From Stomorhina lunata (taxonomy: Eukaryota; Arthropoda; Insecta; Diptera; Rhiniidae), in assembly GCA_933228675.1 (NCBI GenBank), contig OW121744.1, positions 60,586,928 to 60,650,927 of the forward strand: a DNA stretch of 64,000 bases, read 5' to 3'. Both the position numbers and the translations under genes were made by a program. The notes under the pieces are model-generated. The model saw nothing but the letters and a program-made list of their open reading frames with translations, did not search any database and was not told the origin of the DNA. Shown here in pieces: positions 10,225-22,235 of the stretch. The stretch's first letter is position 1; every line of letters starts with the position of its first letter.

Positions 10225-10740
10225 ATTGAGATCTTTTTCAAAAAGAAGTGTATTTGCATTTGATCCCAAACCTGTTACATTTATTTATTAATGTAACAGA
10301 TCAATTTATTGATAAAAAGCCAAAAAATGTTTGCGGAGAAACCAAATTCCTCGACGCGTTTCGATGGTTGGTTAAGCCATCTCTTCAGGAGGATTATCCC
10401 CAATTTAGACAGATCGAAAACCTCGCATTATTACTAAATTTACAAACATAACTATTAAGAATTATGTTTATAAACCAAAAGTAAAAGCGTACATTATCGC
10501 CTGAACAAAAACAAACATTTTTCAGTTTTCATCTACCTTCACTTCCCACATTCTTGCTGTAGCCGTCGGCTACTATGTGCAGAATGCTGTGAAGAAGGGG
10601 GGGGGGGGTAAGATGTTTTAAAATAAACAAGTTTATTTTAAAAAATAAGCTGAATGCATGCAGTTTTATCAAAAAATAACAAAATAGTCGGGATGTAAAT
10701 ATTATTCAAAAAGAAGTGTATTTGCATTTGATCTCTTTGT
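10225..10740 (+). repeat. Rearranged repeat shared with the hAT-type element at 13.4 kb
   Basis: Three blocks found inside the 13358-14307 element recur here in another order. Positions 10225-10395 match, in reverse orientation, the block containing CAATAAATTGATCTGTTAC and 'ggttggttaagccatctct'. Positions 10396-10510 match, in direct orientation, the block starting 'cgaaaacctcgcatt'. Positions 10658-10735 match 'aacaaaatagtcgggatgt', again reversed. The order and relative orientation differ, so one copy has been rearranged. A G-run of about 10 occurs at 10599-10608. No coding frame is preserved. Confidence 0.6.
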
Positions 10741-10759
10741 TAATTTGATTTGAGATCTT

Positions 10760-11070
10760 TGTTAAAAAGTTCAATGAGACCTTGACTTTCCCCCCATCAG
10801 TTTTTTCTTTCCGTCAGTCCGTTAGCAACGCTTACAAGTTTATCTTTTTATCACTTCACAAAACGCTGCTTTGACATCGATACCGCAAGTTGTTTCGATT
10901 AGAGCTACTAGTTCTAAAATTTTTTCCTTCACATGTACTTCTGAAGATGCAAAAATAGCTAATTGTGAAACATTCTGAATGTCAATAGATTAGCCGAGAG
11001 CTACATCATTTTTATTTAAATGTTTGCCAATTTGTCCAATTCGACGCTAAGTTGTGTGGGGTGACATAGA
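10760..11070 (-). pseudogene. Fragment of a hAT-type (ZBED/GTF2IRD2-like) transposase
   Basis: On the minus strand a reading with few breaks gives RIGQIGKHLNKNDVALG, then QNVSQLAIFASSEVHVKE, then KILELVALIETTCGIDVKAA. Next, in shifted frames, comes a decayed 'LVSV..DG....GGKVKV'. This series (QLAIF, then the E-LL-LV-L-ETT-GIDV motif, then the LVSVATDG block) matches the RNase-H-like core of hAT transposases and the vertebrate genes domesticated from them. The catalytic Asp of the last block cannot be verified. Only about 100 residues survive. It lies beside repeats shared with the hAT-type element at 13.4 kb, so both may descend from one family; that link is inference. Confidence 0.5.
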
Positions 11071-13357
11071 AATCAGTGAGATCAATATCTTCACACGTCC
11101 ATTTAGCCCGATCAATATAAAAAGGTGTTCCAAGCACTAAAATAATACAAGCTTATTATATTGGAAAAGGGATAAGTTAAACTTAACCTTATTCAAAATA
11201 ACTCAGCAAAGTTTCGTCCTTACTCCAGAACAGAATACGAAAAAGTCTTGCTTAAACTTTTCTAGCTTTTTCTTCTCTCATCGCATTGCCTTTTAACTGC
11301 ATAATCATGCATGGTGGACCCTGCGCTTTTTTTCTTATTCAAAGACTTAGAAAAAAAATCTATTATGAAAAACAGACTTACGACGATTTTACAGCAAATG
11401 AGCGATTTGTATGTATCTCATAAAATTCATCTATAAGAAATTTTGTGTCTAAATATTCACAATCTATTAATTAAATTTTAAACTTCAAAACCGAAAGGAA
11501 TAAGTGCACATGTTAAAACAATTTAACTTTCCTCTTACTAAGTGCTTCCCACAAGCATGTGTTGTTTCCGACATGTTCTTATTAAATTGTTTTTGTTGTC
11601 GGTCGTACTTACAAACTTATTTCAATATAATTATGTGTGGAAGTATGTGAATGTGTGCAAACGAACTGTATATACATACATACATATATGTATGTATATG
11701 TGTCTATGTGCTATACATATTAATAGTAATTGTCATAGGATATAACTTCCATTTAATATTTTTCCGCTAAATTATAGTGTGTGTCCCAAGGACTATTGAA
11801 AAAGTAGATTAATACAGGTAAAGTTTACTCCTTCTATGTTATTGGACAACCTTCTTTCCGTCCTTATTTCCTTTTGAATAATTTTATTGTTGTTGTTTTT
11901 GTTTCTATATGACGTACACGTTGTCATCATTATTATTGTCATTATTTTTCACTTCTCTTGTTCTTTGTTGGTACATTCATGTTAATGGAAACTTATTAGT
12001 AGGACTCAGAAAATTTGGTAGAATTAATACAACTTTATTACACTGTGAAACACGATTTTGGGGTACACACATATATATACTACTAGACCAGTGTATTCAA
12101 AGCCCTAAAACGTTTGTACCTATCAGGTGGAACTTTAGAGTTATCGCCATTTGAAAGTTGCAATTTTTCCTTGTAAAATATTTTAAATTAAGTGATATAA
12201 ATACAGTATAATGCTTTCAAATTCTTGTTTATGATTATCGGTTTATAATATCTCTTTATAGAAAATATTTACAACGTTTGCGGTACATAAATAGGAGCGT
12301 GGTTCAAAAGTGGCTCCAAAGTTCCTCCTACCAGCCAAATTCTTTAGGGGTTTAAATACTAGTCTAGTGCTTGTATTCGGCATATAATTTTTTTGACCCC
12401 AGACCATCACCCCTCAAAAAGTGTGTCATAGTGTTATCAGAATTCCAAATGTTATTTGGAGAGCTTTTTTTTGTAGTTTGTTCTTCTGTGAAAAAATAAC
12501 ATGTTTTTAAAAAAAAGGATGAAAAGAAAAATATTATTTTATTCTTCTTCTGTTATTCTTGACTCCCAGTGGAGCAAAGGGACTCTTGGTTTCATTTATC
12601 AGGATGTTCTTGCACAGATTAGACACCTCTAAAATCCTTGTGCCAGCTGCCGTAACAGGGGAATTTCTCGCTTGATTACTCTTTGGATTAGTATATTCTG
12701 TAATGTTGTTTCTTTCCGTGCTAAGTCGATGGATGGTGAGTCCAAAGACAAGAACCACGAGCAGCTCGATCCGAGACAGACGCCCGCTTGCAGCCGCAAC
12801 TAACATATTGAACAGACGCTACAGTTTCGTACTTTACCAAGTACAATTATCTTAGACCCTTAGACCAAATACGTCGAAATGACTCCAAGATAACTCCCCC
12901 TCACGTTAGCCCTGACCTAGAATCCCACTTGGGTTGTTTACCGCATATGAAACTAGGTTGCTCGGGTTTCCAGGATGTACCACGAGGAGGTGTGAGTAGG
13001 AATTGAATACAGTTATTATCTGTTAGCAGGAAACCCAGGCAACAACTGCATTCCATTTGCATCTCAAATTTTGTTCACAAGGACAATAATTTTCCTAAAT
13101 AGGATTCATTTTGTTTACATTTTACAACTTTTACAGTTTGAAGCCTTATTTCATGATAAAAGCTTAAAATGGCCGTTAAAAAATACATTTAAAAAACAAA
13201 ATATCTCTTAAACTATAGTTAATTTTTAAAAATATCTGTTTTGTCTCAAACGCAGGAAAAATTAGTATTTTATGGAGTGGAGTAGTTTGATTATTTCAAT
13301 GAATTTTGAATAAAATATTTGTTGACATAAAAAAATATTTCTCTCCTTAATCTCAAC
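11071..13357. other. Unannotated DNA, possible retroelement remnants
   Basis: No gene recognised. The phrase CTTGACTCCCAGTGG at 12558 recurs at about 8638, and partly inverted near 16108-16125, so a short dispersed repeat is present three times. The moderately GC-rich stretch 12700-13060 stands out from its surroundings and may be a LINE remnant, but I cannot identify a domain in it. A short TATG/CATA run lies at 11670-11700. The 90-codon minus frame at 12534-12806 has no domain that I know. Confidence 0.35.
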
Positions 13358-14307
13358 TAGGGTTGCCAGACACAAATCCTGATAAAGCTGGACATAAGGA
13401 AAAAAAAGCTTGACAACCCAAAAATTAGCTGGACATTGATAATAAAAAACTTGGCTTAATAGCTGCGATTAATCTTAACATTTTTGATAAACCGAATTGC
13501 GAAAACCCATGCTACTCGCGTTTGTCGATAATATTGATATCATGAGACGCACATTGCTCGATTTGAATCCCGCCTTTTTAAGTATCGAGAAGGAATCTAA
13601 TAAAATGGGTCAATGAATCAAAACAAAACTTCTGGTTTCTAAAAGCAGGCAATCTTCAAGAATTGGACCACTTGTGATGGTTGAAAACTATAGCTACGAG
13701 GTTGTAAAATAATTTATTTAACTTAGTACCGACGCCAACATACATAACGACATAAGTTTCGAAATCAAACGCAGGTTTTTAATATAGGCCATTTAAGTAA
13801 AGTAAGTACAATGGGGAAATTTGATAGAGGGTAATTTTATTACAAAATAAACTTGATCAATCAATTAATTAATCAACGCATAAGTCGCTTAAGTAAAAAA
13901 GAAAAAAAAAACGAAAACCTCGCATTCTTACTTATTTTACAAACTAAATCTTTACGAATTATGTTCATAAACCATAAGTAAAAGCGCAGATTATCGACTG
14001 AACAAAACACAAAGAGATGGCCTAACCAACCATCGAAACGCGCCAAGAATTTTGGTTTGTTGGCTTTTTATCAATAAATTGATCTGTTACGTTAATAAAT
14101 AAATGTAACAGATTTGGGATCTTTTTGAATAATATTTACATCCCGACTATTTTGTTATTTTTTGATAAAAATAGATTTTCTTTAAAAATATTTAAAAAAA
14201 ATTCGATTCTTCACCTTTCAGCTGGACAAATTTCATTTTAGCTTGACACTGGACAAGCACTAAAAAGCTGGACAAACCAGTCGAATCCAGCCTGACTGGC
14301 AACCCTA
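13358..14307. mobile_element. hAT-type non-autonomous element with exact 8-bp duplication
   Basis: The element begins TAGGGTTGCCAG and ends CTGGCAACCCTA. It is flanked by ATCTCAAC at 13350-13357 and an identical ATCTCAAC at 14308-14315. An exact 8-bp target duplication with short inverted ends is the signature of hAT transposition. Sub-terminal 'agctggaca' motifs repeat near both ends in inverted orientation, a usual transposase-binding pattern. The 950-bp body has no open transposase frame. The region 13907-14190 is shared with the rearranged repeat at 10.2-10.7 kb. Confidence 0.9.
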
Positions 14308-14315
14308 ATCTCAAC

Positions 14316-15007
14316 CCATTGCAAATAATCTAGCATCGTAGGATTTGTAAATCGGTTCAGCAAATGAAATATTTTTTATAGAATTAATATCTTAAATTGC
14401 TAGACTATTTGCAACGGATTGTACTCTTTTCTTACCATTCAGTTTTCTTTTTGATTTGAAAATGAACTAGAGGAACAGAAAATATTTATAGTAAACGACA
14501 AAAAGCTTAAAACGAAACGAGTGTGTTCGATAAACAGGGTTTTCCAATAAAGACTAGACAATTTTTTTCAGGAGCCCAGTCGGACAACGTAAGTCTCGCA
14601 AAAGGTCCATCGGCTTCAATTCGTCAGCTTGATCCAGTTTAGGTGTAAACCAAGATCTTTACGCGAAATTTGCCTTAAAGTGGTCTTGGCGAAGCCTAGT
14701 TTTGAGAACGACGCGAATCGTCTGATATGTATCGTTTACTACGGACGTCGATATTTTCGTTACTTCGACCAACCCGTTGTCTCACTGGCACTAAACTTGT
14801 TATTGCTTGTCTACTATGGCAAAAATAACGAACAAAAATTGGATTAATCGTTCTTAAAGTAGCGGTCACCATTCATTTTTATAATTTACATACGTTGTTC
14901 GTTTGTGTTGTTATAACTGCTATATTATTGGTAAAATCGCAGGAGTGGCAGTCGTTGGTCGGAACCTTACGATTTCCGAGCTGTGCCGGTGCAAAGAACC
15001 GACTAAT
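14316..15007. other. Unannotated DNA with degraded GC-richer stretch
   Basis: 14540-14850 and 14930-15007 are less AT-rich than their surroundings, with several short open frames (14629-14847, for example). I recognise no domain in any of them. A decayed transposon or retroelement is possible. Confidence 0.3.
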
Positions 15008-16058
15008 CAGGGGTGTCATAGAAACCAAGTCAGTTTTTAAATTTCTCAGTTTTGAAAACCAATACTGGTTATATTTGGTGTCATGAAACCAAGTCGGTTT
15101 TCTTATTATTGGTTTTAAATCAAACAAAATGTTGGAATCAATTGTTTATTATTTCATTTGAAATTTTTTTGAAACATCAAAAATGAAATAAAAAAATAAA
15201 ATAAAAATGATTAAAGAAAATTATTTGAAGAAAAATTTTCAGTTTTTTGCGATGTTTTGTGGTATAGGTATAAAGAAAACGCTGCTATTTGGACAAATGA
15301 AGCTTGTATACCCCAACATCATGAAATGACCGAACCACAGCCAATCCAAGGACGATTGTCACTTACATGCGATATTCATTAAATTGCAAATAAATATGCT
15401 TCGCCAGTACCTCCACACAAAGAATATTCTTGCCTTACAATTTTCCCGATTTTTGATATTTTTTGTGTTTGTCGATACGGTTTATTGATTCCAAAGGCAC
15501 AAAAAAGTACCAAAACTTTTGTTTATCTTATTACATGATAAAAATGCTATGTAAACTTTTCACCCATCTATTTTTATTTGAAAGTTAAAGCTAAAAAGTA
15601 CCAAAAATTACTTTTTCTCTTTTTTCTCTTTTCCCCTTTTTTCTAAAAGTACTTACCACTTGTACTGTTAATTTTGTAACTGATCCAAACTCGATTTCAG
15701 TTTTGGTTCTATTGTTTTTAGTTTGGGAATTATAGCGTTATTGATTTTTCCCTTTTTTATCCCCCACAGGGCCAAATTTTCAAAAATCTGTTTTTAGTGG
15801 ATCTTTAAATCGAAAAAGGCACCAGTTGGCCAGTAACGCCTTTGTTTTAAATTGATAGACCAACTTTGAAATGAAATCTGTTAACTGTAAGTTGCTTGGT
15901 TTATTTCCAATACTAAACCAATAATATTATTTTCTGTGACACATAAAACCAATAGAAAATGTAGCTCGAACATTAATATTGGAATTCATGACACCAATTT
16001 AATTTTTTTGTCGTTTTCAAAACCAATACCAATGAAATTGGTTTCTATGACACCCCTG
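15008..16058. mobile_element. Long-TIR element (1,051 bp), hAT-like ends
   Basis: CAGGGGTGTCATAGAAACCA at 15008 is mirrored exactly at 16058. Pairing continues inward with mismatches for over 100 bp: both arms contain 'gaaaaccaatac' and a second internal copy of 'gtgtcatgaaaccaa' or its mirror. CAGGGGTG termini resemble hAT ends, but the 8 bp on each side (CGACTAAT, ATCATCTT) do not match, so target-site evidence is absent. The interior, 15130-15880, has no recognisable protein. Confidence 0.75.
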
Positions 16059-17455
16059 ATCATCTTCCTTTGTGTACTTTATAATGTATATATTTTAATT
16101 TACTTAGGAACTGCTCCACTGGGAGACAAGAATACAGTGGGCCAATGTTGAGCACCTCTTGTATGTAAAACCTATTTATCCTTATAACTTTTGCAAATAT
16201 AAGCATATCGAAATGATTTTTATGTTCGAAAACTACTTAAGAAAGAAACAAAAATATGTTTACTGTACTACCAATTCTCTAGTAGTTTACGAGATATTTA
16301 ACGAAATGTCGTTTACGATTATTTTAATCTAAATCGAAATATTGTCCAATCTTCTTTCATGAAGATGTCATTCGATGGATAACGAAATAAGTCAATTAAG
16401 TAAATTAAATTCATAAGAAACGAAGCAATCAAAAAATATATATTTGTTGACAATTGGACCAGTAGACTTTATGTTTACAGAGTCGGGCTTGAAGGACTTA
16501 TTACCTTCTATCTTTCTTTTCTTTTTAATATCCGAATAACTTAAACTATTTTAAAAACAAAACTTATTGCAGATTTTTGTAAACATGAAGTGGTGACTAA
16601 AATATTGCAATCGGACCAAATTGGACTAAACCCTTCATACTAGAAGTCATCAAACATAGCGAAGTTCATATATTCATGTCATTTAAACAATCCTAATGCT
16701 CTATACAACATGAATACAATGTTTATGTCGGTTTGCGTGTTTCACATGATGCACGACACGTTTGTATGTTTGTTTGTTGTGTTATGGTTGCAATTGTGGT
16801 TTTATTGTTTATGTATATCCTGCTCGTGCCTCGATTTGTGTTTTCGTGCTATCAATTCGTGTTTCCTATGAGTTGTATAAGTACTTTTTACCTCTAAAAA
16901 AAAAAACTATACATATGCATACACATATTTCTAATGTACATATTTACTGCAATATCTTTCCTTTGGTTTGTTATATTTTTTTCTACCACCTTTGAGTCCT
17001 TGTTGTTGCCTATAGTCAACTTCGTTGTTACTAGTAGTCTCTGCATGGTTACTCATTTGTCCAAATGGCTAACCCGCTTGTCAATCTTCTATCATTATTT
17101 TTGTTGGACTGCAGAGTACCAATGCTTTTTTTCTAATTTATTATATGTTATTGTTCATTTTAACTGTCACATTTTTTCAGTAAATATTTAAAAGGCTAAT
17201 TTTGAATTAAAGATATTAAGGATTTGACAATGAGTTTTAAAATTTTTTGGTAATAGGTCAGTTTCTTTACAACATGCAAATCTTGAAAATATACTATGTA
17301 AAGATTTACGTTTACGGAGGACACTTAACCAAAAACTCTGATTTTGTGCTAGAGTCACCCATACGCATAATTTTAATCAAGCGTATTCAAAGTGGTCACT
17401 TTTAGTGAGACCGTTTTGTATGTTAATTTTCAAAGAGTTGGTCGTGCGAATGACG
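16059..17455. other. AT-rich DNA without a recognised gene
   Basis: The open frames here (16762-16995, 16934-17191) are low-complexity hydrophobic strings without known domains, and I treat them as chance. A copy of the short repeat related to CTTGACTCCCAGTGG lies, inverted, near 16108-16125. Confidence 0.45.
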
Positions 17456-18752
17456 TGTAGTGTTCTAAAAAAAATATGCATTTACTATTTTAGACAAAAT
17501 TTATCCATAGTGCAAGAAATAATTTATTTTTTGATCAAGTTAGTTTCTATAGATATGTCAGATACTATTATTTTAGAAATTATTAATTTTCAATAGTTAT
17601 TTCAATCAAAATGGGCTGCGAAAAAAAAGTTCGTGAAAATATAATTAAAACTTTTCAAAAAAATCTGTCATGGACTTTTAAAAAAATATCTAAAAATTTG
17701 AAAGTTGACCCTCGAACGGTTTCTAATGCCATCAGACGGTATAAGGAAAACCTGAGCATTGAAAGAAAACCTAGATCAGGGAGGAAAAAAGGTCCTACAG
17801 ATATTGGTAAGGCAAAAGAAGTCGAGCGACTCTTTCGAAGAGCGCCTAACACTTCTTTAAGAAAAGCAGCTCGTACGGTGAAATGTTCTACGAAATTTGC
17901 ACATAGAGTCAAAGCTTATGCTGGACTGAAGACATACAAAGTCCAAAAGGTTCCAGATCGCAGTGCTATAAAGAACTTAGAAGCAAAAAAACGAGCGAAA
18001 AAATTGAAGTCTGATTTTATAAAAAAATACACCTGTTGTGTGATGGATGATGAAACATACGTACTGGCAGACTTTTCTCAACTTCCTGGACAAGATTTTT
18101 ATGTTGCTGATAAACGGGGCAATGTTCGGCAAGAGTTTCGCACAAAAAAACAAACAAAATTCCCTAAGAAGTTTCTCGTGTGGCAAGCTATTTGCAGTTG
18201 TGGCAAAAGAAGTAAAGTATTTGTGGCATCTGGCACAATAAACACAGAAATTTATATAAAGGAGTGCCTACAAAAACGGTTGTTACCCTTTTTAAGAGAG
18301 CACAGAGTGACTACATTTTTTTGGCCCGATTTGGCATCATGCCATTATGGAAAAAAGGCACTTGAGTGGTACTCAAAGAATAATGTAATTTTTGTACCAC
18401 GAGAGGCAAATCAACCTAACTGTCCAGAACTTCGGCCTGTGGAAAGGTATTGGGCTTTGGTAAAAAAGGAATTGAAGAACACAGGAAAGATTTCAAAGAA
18501 CATGTCCGATTTTAAGCGCAGGTGAAACACATGCTCCAAAAAGGTATCAGAAGCAACTGTAAAATCTTTAATGGGAGGGTTTCCGAAAAAAGTCGATAAT
18601 TTTGCAAAACCCGAGTACTAAGTAAACATTTTAATGCTAAATGATTTTGTATAATATGTCATTATATTTGCGTATTTTGTAGAGTTTTTATATTAAAAGG
18701 TTTGATTTTTATTTAAGAAAATCCAACTACAAATTTTATTTAGAGCACTCTT
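17456..18752 (+). mobile_element. ITmD37E transposon, copy 1
   Basis: The 3' end is intact: AGAGCACTCTT ends at 18752 and is followed by TA. The 5' end is slightly eroded, reading GTAGTGTTCTAAA where the other copies have AAGAGTGTTCTAAA. The length, about 1.3 kb, matches the other copies. The transposase is nearly complete (17611-18621). Confidence 0.9.
17611..18621 (+). pseudogene. ITmD37E transposase, best-preserved copy, one late nonsense codon
   Basis: The frame is open for 304 codons and then meets TGA at 18523, where other copies have TGG (Trp305). Read through, it would be 336 residues and end KPEY, the usual size for this family. Residues 1-50 and 60-105 form the paired helix-turn-helix DNA-binding domain (WTFKKISKNLKVDPRTVSNA). 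The catalytic core holds CCVMDDETYV with Asp147, FFWPDLASCHYG with Asp240, and CPELRPVERYWA with Glu278. Between the last two there are 37 residues, which is the DD37E signature of the ITmD37E family in the Tc1/mariner group. The blocks LVWQAICSCGKRS and YIKECLQKRLLPFL are also typical. The enzyme would excise and reinsert the element at TA sites in the nucleus. All three catalytic residues survive, but the last 32 residues are lost, so activity is doubtful. Confidence 0.92.
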
Positions 18753-18955
18753 TATAACAAATTTAACCTTCAAATTTAAAAACTATCTGTATATGGGTGA
18801 AATACAAATTTTTCGAATGAAAAATATGAATTTTGAATCTCACCATCTCCGATTTTGATAAAATTTTGTATATGCGTTCTCCTAGCTCAATTTTTTTCTT
18901 TAAAATTTTGAATTTCGCTTTGGTTCAGATTTTATGGCGATGCAAAGTTGTTTTC

Positions 18956-20222
18956 ATATATGTATATTATGGTGGGTCGTTTTTTGACTTTTGTCTCTGA
19001 TCGAAGTGTGCAAAATATTATTGATTTATTTTTAGGATACGAGCCCGCGCAACGGGCCCAAAGTTTTTGAGCCCATTTGTATGGGGAAAACTGAGAGTAT
19101 TTGCAGTTTTTGCTACATTTCGTCCATTTACAATTTATTTTAAAGAGAAAAGATAATGGAATCTAAAAGTCAACTAATGCAGCTTTAATTGAAGTCATCA
19201 ATATTTGAAATCCATAAAACAGTTTTGAATTTATTGCGTTTTTCCCCCAAAAATTCGTGTCCTTGACAATTCGCCTAAGGATACACCGCTAGAAAAAACT
19301 ACTTTGGACAAAAGCTCGCAAAGCAAGACATGATTTATCATTTTAAGACTTGTAAGTACTTCATAGTTTAATTTTGTTAAAATATAACAATATTTACTTA
19401 GTTTTTTTCATAATCGAAAATGGGTCATTTTTCTCAGGTTGGTTATATAGTATGGATAATTTTATTCCATATAAACATTATTAAAATTGAATATAAATAA
19501 GATTTATGAAGCATTTACTCAAATTATGAGCAGAAATTACTTTTTTGCGAAATTCGTCAAATTCGAACACAAGGTACGGGAAAATGGTTTGAGATATCGA
19601 AATCAATTTTTTTTGAGTTTTATTGTCTTTTTTTTTATCTATTTTAACACACCGATGAGAGAAATTCAAATTTGTAATATTTGTTTAACAAAATTTTCAA
19701 AAAATTAAAAAATGCGTTTTGAAGCCCACCTGAGAAAAATGACCCATTTTCGATTATGAAAAAATCTAAGTAAATATTTTAACAAAATTAAACTATGAAG
19801 TACTTACAGGTCTGTAAATGATAAATCATGTCTTGCTTTGCGAGCTTTTGTCCAAAGTACTTTTTTCTAGCGGTGTATCCTTAGGCGTATTGTCAAGGAC
19901 ACGAATTTTTGGGGGAAAATTGCAATAAATTCAAAACTGTTTTATGGATTTCAAATATTGATGACTTCAATTAAAGCTGCATTAGTTCAGTTTTAGATTT
20001 CATTATCTTTTCTCTTTAAAATAAATTAATATAAACTACAAATACTCTCAGTTTTCCCCATACAAATGGGCTCAAAAACTTTGGGCCCGTTGCGCGTGGT
20101 CGTATCCTAAAAATAAATCAATAATATTTTGCACACTTCCGATTGACATAATTTGGCCATATAATTTCACTATTAGAAGTCGATCAGACACAAAAGTTAT
20201 AAAACGACCCACAATAATGTAT
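18956..20222. mobile_element. Foldback element with arms of about 480-500 bp
   Basis: 18956-19440 and 19728-20222 are inverted copies of one another at high similarity. Shared blocks include GGATACG followed by GCGCAACGGGCCCAAAG, CCCATTTGTATGGGGAAAAC, ATTCGTGTCCTTGAC and ATAATCGAAAATGGGTCATT. The right arm carries about 40 bp (around 20140-20185) that the left arm lacks. The flanking GATCGA and ATCGG microhomology suggests a deletion in the left arm. The unique spacer of about 285 bp (19441-19727) has overlapping short frames without homology. This is a non-autonomous foldback structure; no transposase is present. Confidence 0.85.
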
Positions 20223-20900
20223 ATGCCTATAACTTTTGATGAAATTGGTTTCACATTTCAGCTTATGTCCTGTTGTTTCATGTTCTTTTATTTAAAAAGT
20301 TAATCATCTATTAAGGAACAAGGGATGTTAATTGTGTCTTTGACTCAGCGATATCTAAAATGGCATATCTTCTATTTATTATCCTTATTTTATAATGTTG
20401 ACATTAACAAAAAGTGGTACAAATTTTGATATTTAAAATTTTTGTTCACAAATCGTTCTAAATTCTGAAATATAAAAATATACAAAATTTCAAACGATTC
20501 ATGAAAAAATTTTCAAATTTCACAATTTGTACTGAAATAACATGAAGTTTTTTACAAAAAGTCTATTATTTAACGATTTTCCTATGGCATCTCAAAAACA
20601 GTAAATAAGATTTAGATTAGTTTAGGGATTAGTTTAGTTATAAGTCTACCAAGTCATTAGAATTGTGGGGACTATATCACGTCAGTCGCAGAGGGTTAAG
20701 ATCATAAAAAACAAAAATCCATGCATTTGCTTTGGATTATTGCAAATTCCTCCAAAATTCATAATCTTGACAATATGCCACTAATAAAGAAATTAAGAAT
20801 AAGACATGACTACCATTTTAACCCTTTTACAGTTAGAGGGAATAATTTTCCTACCAACTTAATTTATCGATTTGTAAACAATAATTGAAAGAAATAAAAA
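20223..20900. other. AT-rich DNA with possible decayed foldback fragment
   Basis: Positions 20740-20800 contain 'ccaaaattcataatcttgac', which resembles the arm text 'aaaattcgtgtccttgac' of the neighbouring foldback element, so a decayed relative may lie here. No gene was recognised. Confidence 0.3.
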
Positions 20901-21697
20901 ACAAGTAAGAAAGTGCTATAGTCGGTCAAGCCGACCATACGATACCCTTCACCACTAAGGTCAAAGGTGTTATTTTTCCTGTATAAAGACAAATATTTGC
21001 TAAATTTTGCCATCATACAAACATTTTCTCAAAACGTATATATTCAACCTGTTTCCGTCATTTGGACTTATATGAGAGCTAGGGTCAAATGTGGACCGAT
21101 TATCTCGAAATTTGGCAAATTGATTACAGTTGTTACAAAAATTATGTATGCAAAAAATAAACTCAAAATTTTCATAATCTTTAGATTTACGAGCGTTTTA
21201 GTGATTTTTTGTCTCATTTAGTGCGTTTTTGAAGAAGAGTTTGTATGGAAGCTATGGTCAAATGTGAACCGATTTCAACGAAATTTTTTAGAGTGATTTA
21301 AGTTTACATAAGCAGTATCTGTTTTAAATTTCATTTCAATATTGATATTTGTGGCCAATATAGCAATTCCGGGAAGTGGGACCTATGGGAGGTACCATAA
21401 ATAATGGACCGTTTTTGACCAATTTCAATAGCCATGGTCCCATTATCAAAATAATTATCTATGCCAAATTTCATCAAATTATCTTTAGAATTGCGACCTG
21501 TAGTTTGATTACAAGGTTTACATGGGGGTCCAGCCAGTCAGCCAGCCAGACGGACGGACGGACGGACATCGCTAAATCGACTCAGAAAGTGATTCTAAGT
21601 CTATTGGTATACTAAAAGGTGGGTCTATGACAAATATTTCTATGCGTTACAAACATCAGCACAAACCTTTCCACCTATGGTGGTGAAGGGTATAAAA
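20901..21697 (-). mobile_element. mini-me/DINE-1-like repeat, family 1, uninterrupted copy
   Basis: It runs from ACAAGTAAGAAAGTGCTATA to GGTGGTGAAGGGTATAAAA. Near the first end is the small hairpin GTCGGTCAAGCCGAC; near the other is the tetranucleotide run GACGGACGGACGGACATCGC at about 21550-21569. In the reverse orientation the hairpin sits just before a terminal CTTACTTGT, like the 3' end of helitron-related DINE-1 elements. The four copies in this window share internal phrases such as 'ggtcaaatgtggaccgatt' and 'aagtgggacctatgggagg'. There is no coding capacity. This is the reference copy that proves the nested insertion at 23350-24173. Confidence 0.8.
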
Positions 21698-22235
21698 AAT
21701 GATTAATGATTTTTTTTTTCGAAACGGTCGTTGTGTAAACAGGCTTTTTTACAACTGCGAACGAAATCGGTATATATCTTTGAATTTGTCGTGGTATTTT
21801 CTTTTACGTTTTATAGATTTCTATTTAATATCTTAGGAATGAGACACATTTTTAACTTATCTTGCACATTGTTCTTCCTTCAACGATCTTTTTCGTTGGG
21901 AAGAATATTCCCTCTAACCCTAAGAATGACTGTTTTTTATATTACAGATTGTCTGAAAATGAGCAAGAAAGAACTAAAGCATATGAAATAAAGTTGGTAC
22001 TTGATGGGTTATATGGTTTACCATCAGATTTTATTTATTTTACCGCCATTAGGCATATATAATTGCTTTACCCGCCGGAGAGGGAATATTTTTACCACCA
22101 ATCAGAAACAAAAAAATAAATATTTGTATTATTTTATATTTTTAGTCATCAATAGTAACGCCAAATAAAAACTAGATTTTATTTATCCTATTCCGATTCT
22201 TATTTCCGTTAAAGGGTTAAGACTTGTAACTACTA
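21698..22235. other. Unannotated DNA
   Basis: No element recognised. At 21935-21950 a pyrimidine-rich run ending in ACAG precedes a short open stretch (LSENEQERTKAYEIKLVLDG) to about 22060, which could superficially pass for an exon, but nothing supports expression or homology. Confidence 0.3.

Noticed and set aside
16762..17191. Two overlapping hydrophobic open frames that could look like membrane proteins
   Set aside because: Low-complexity T-rich sequence gives Phe, Leu and Tyr runs by composition; there is no start context or homology.
21935..22060. Possible exon with a pyrimidine tract and AG before an open stretch (ENEQERTKAYEIKLVLDG)
   Set aside because: No homology that I recognise, no donor-bounded neighbouring exon and no conserved context. 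A short chance exon-like string is expected in AT-rich DNA.
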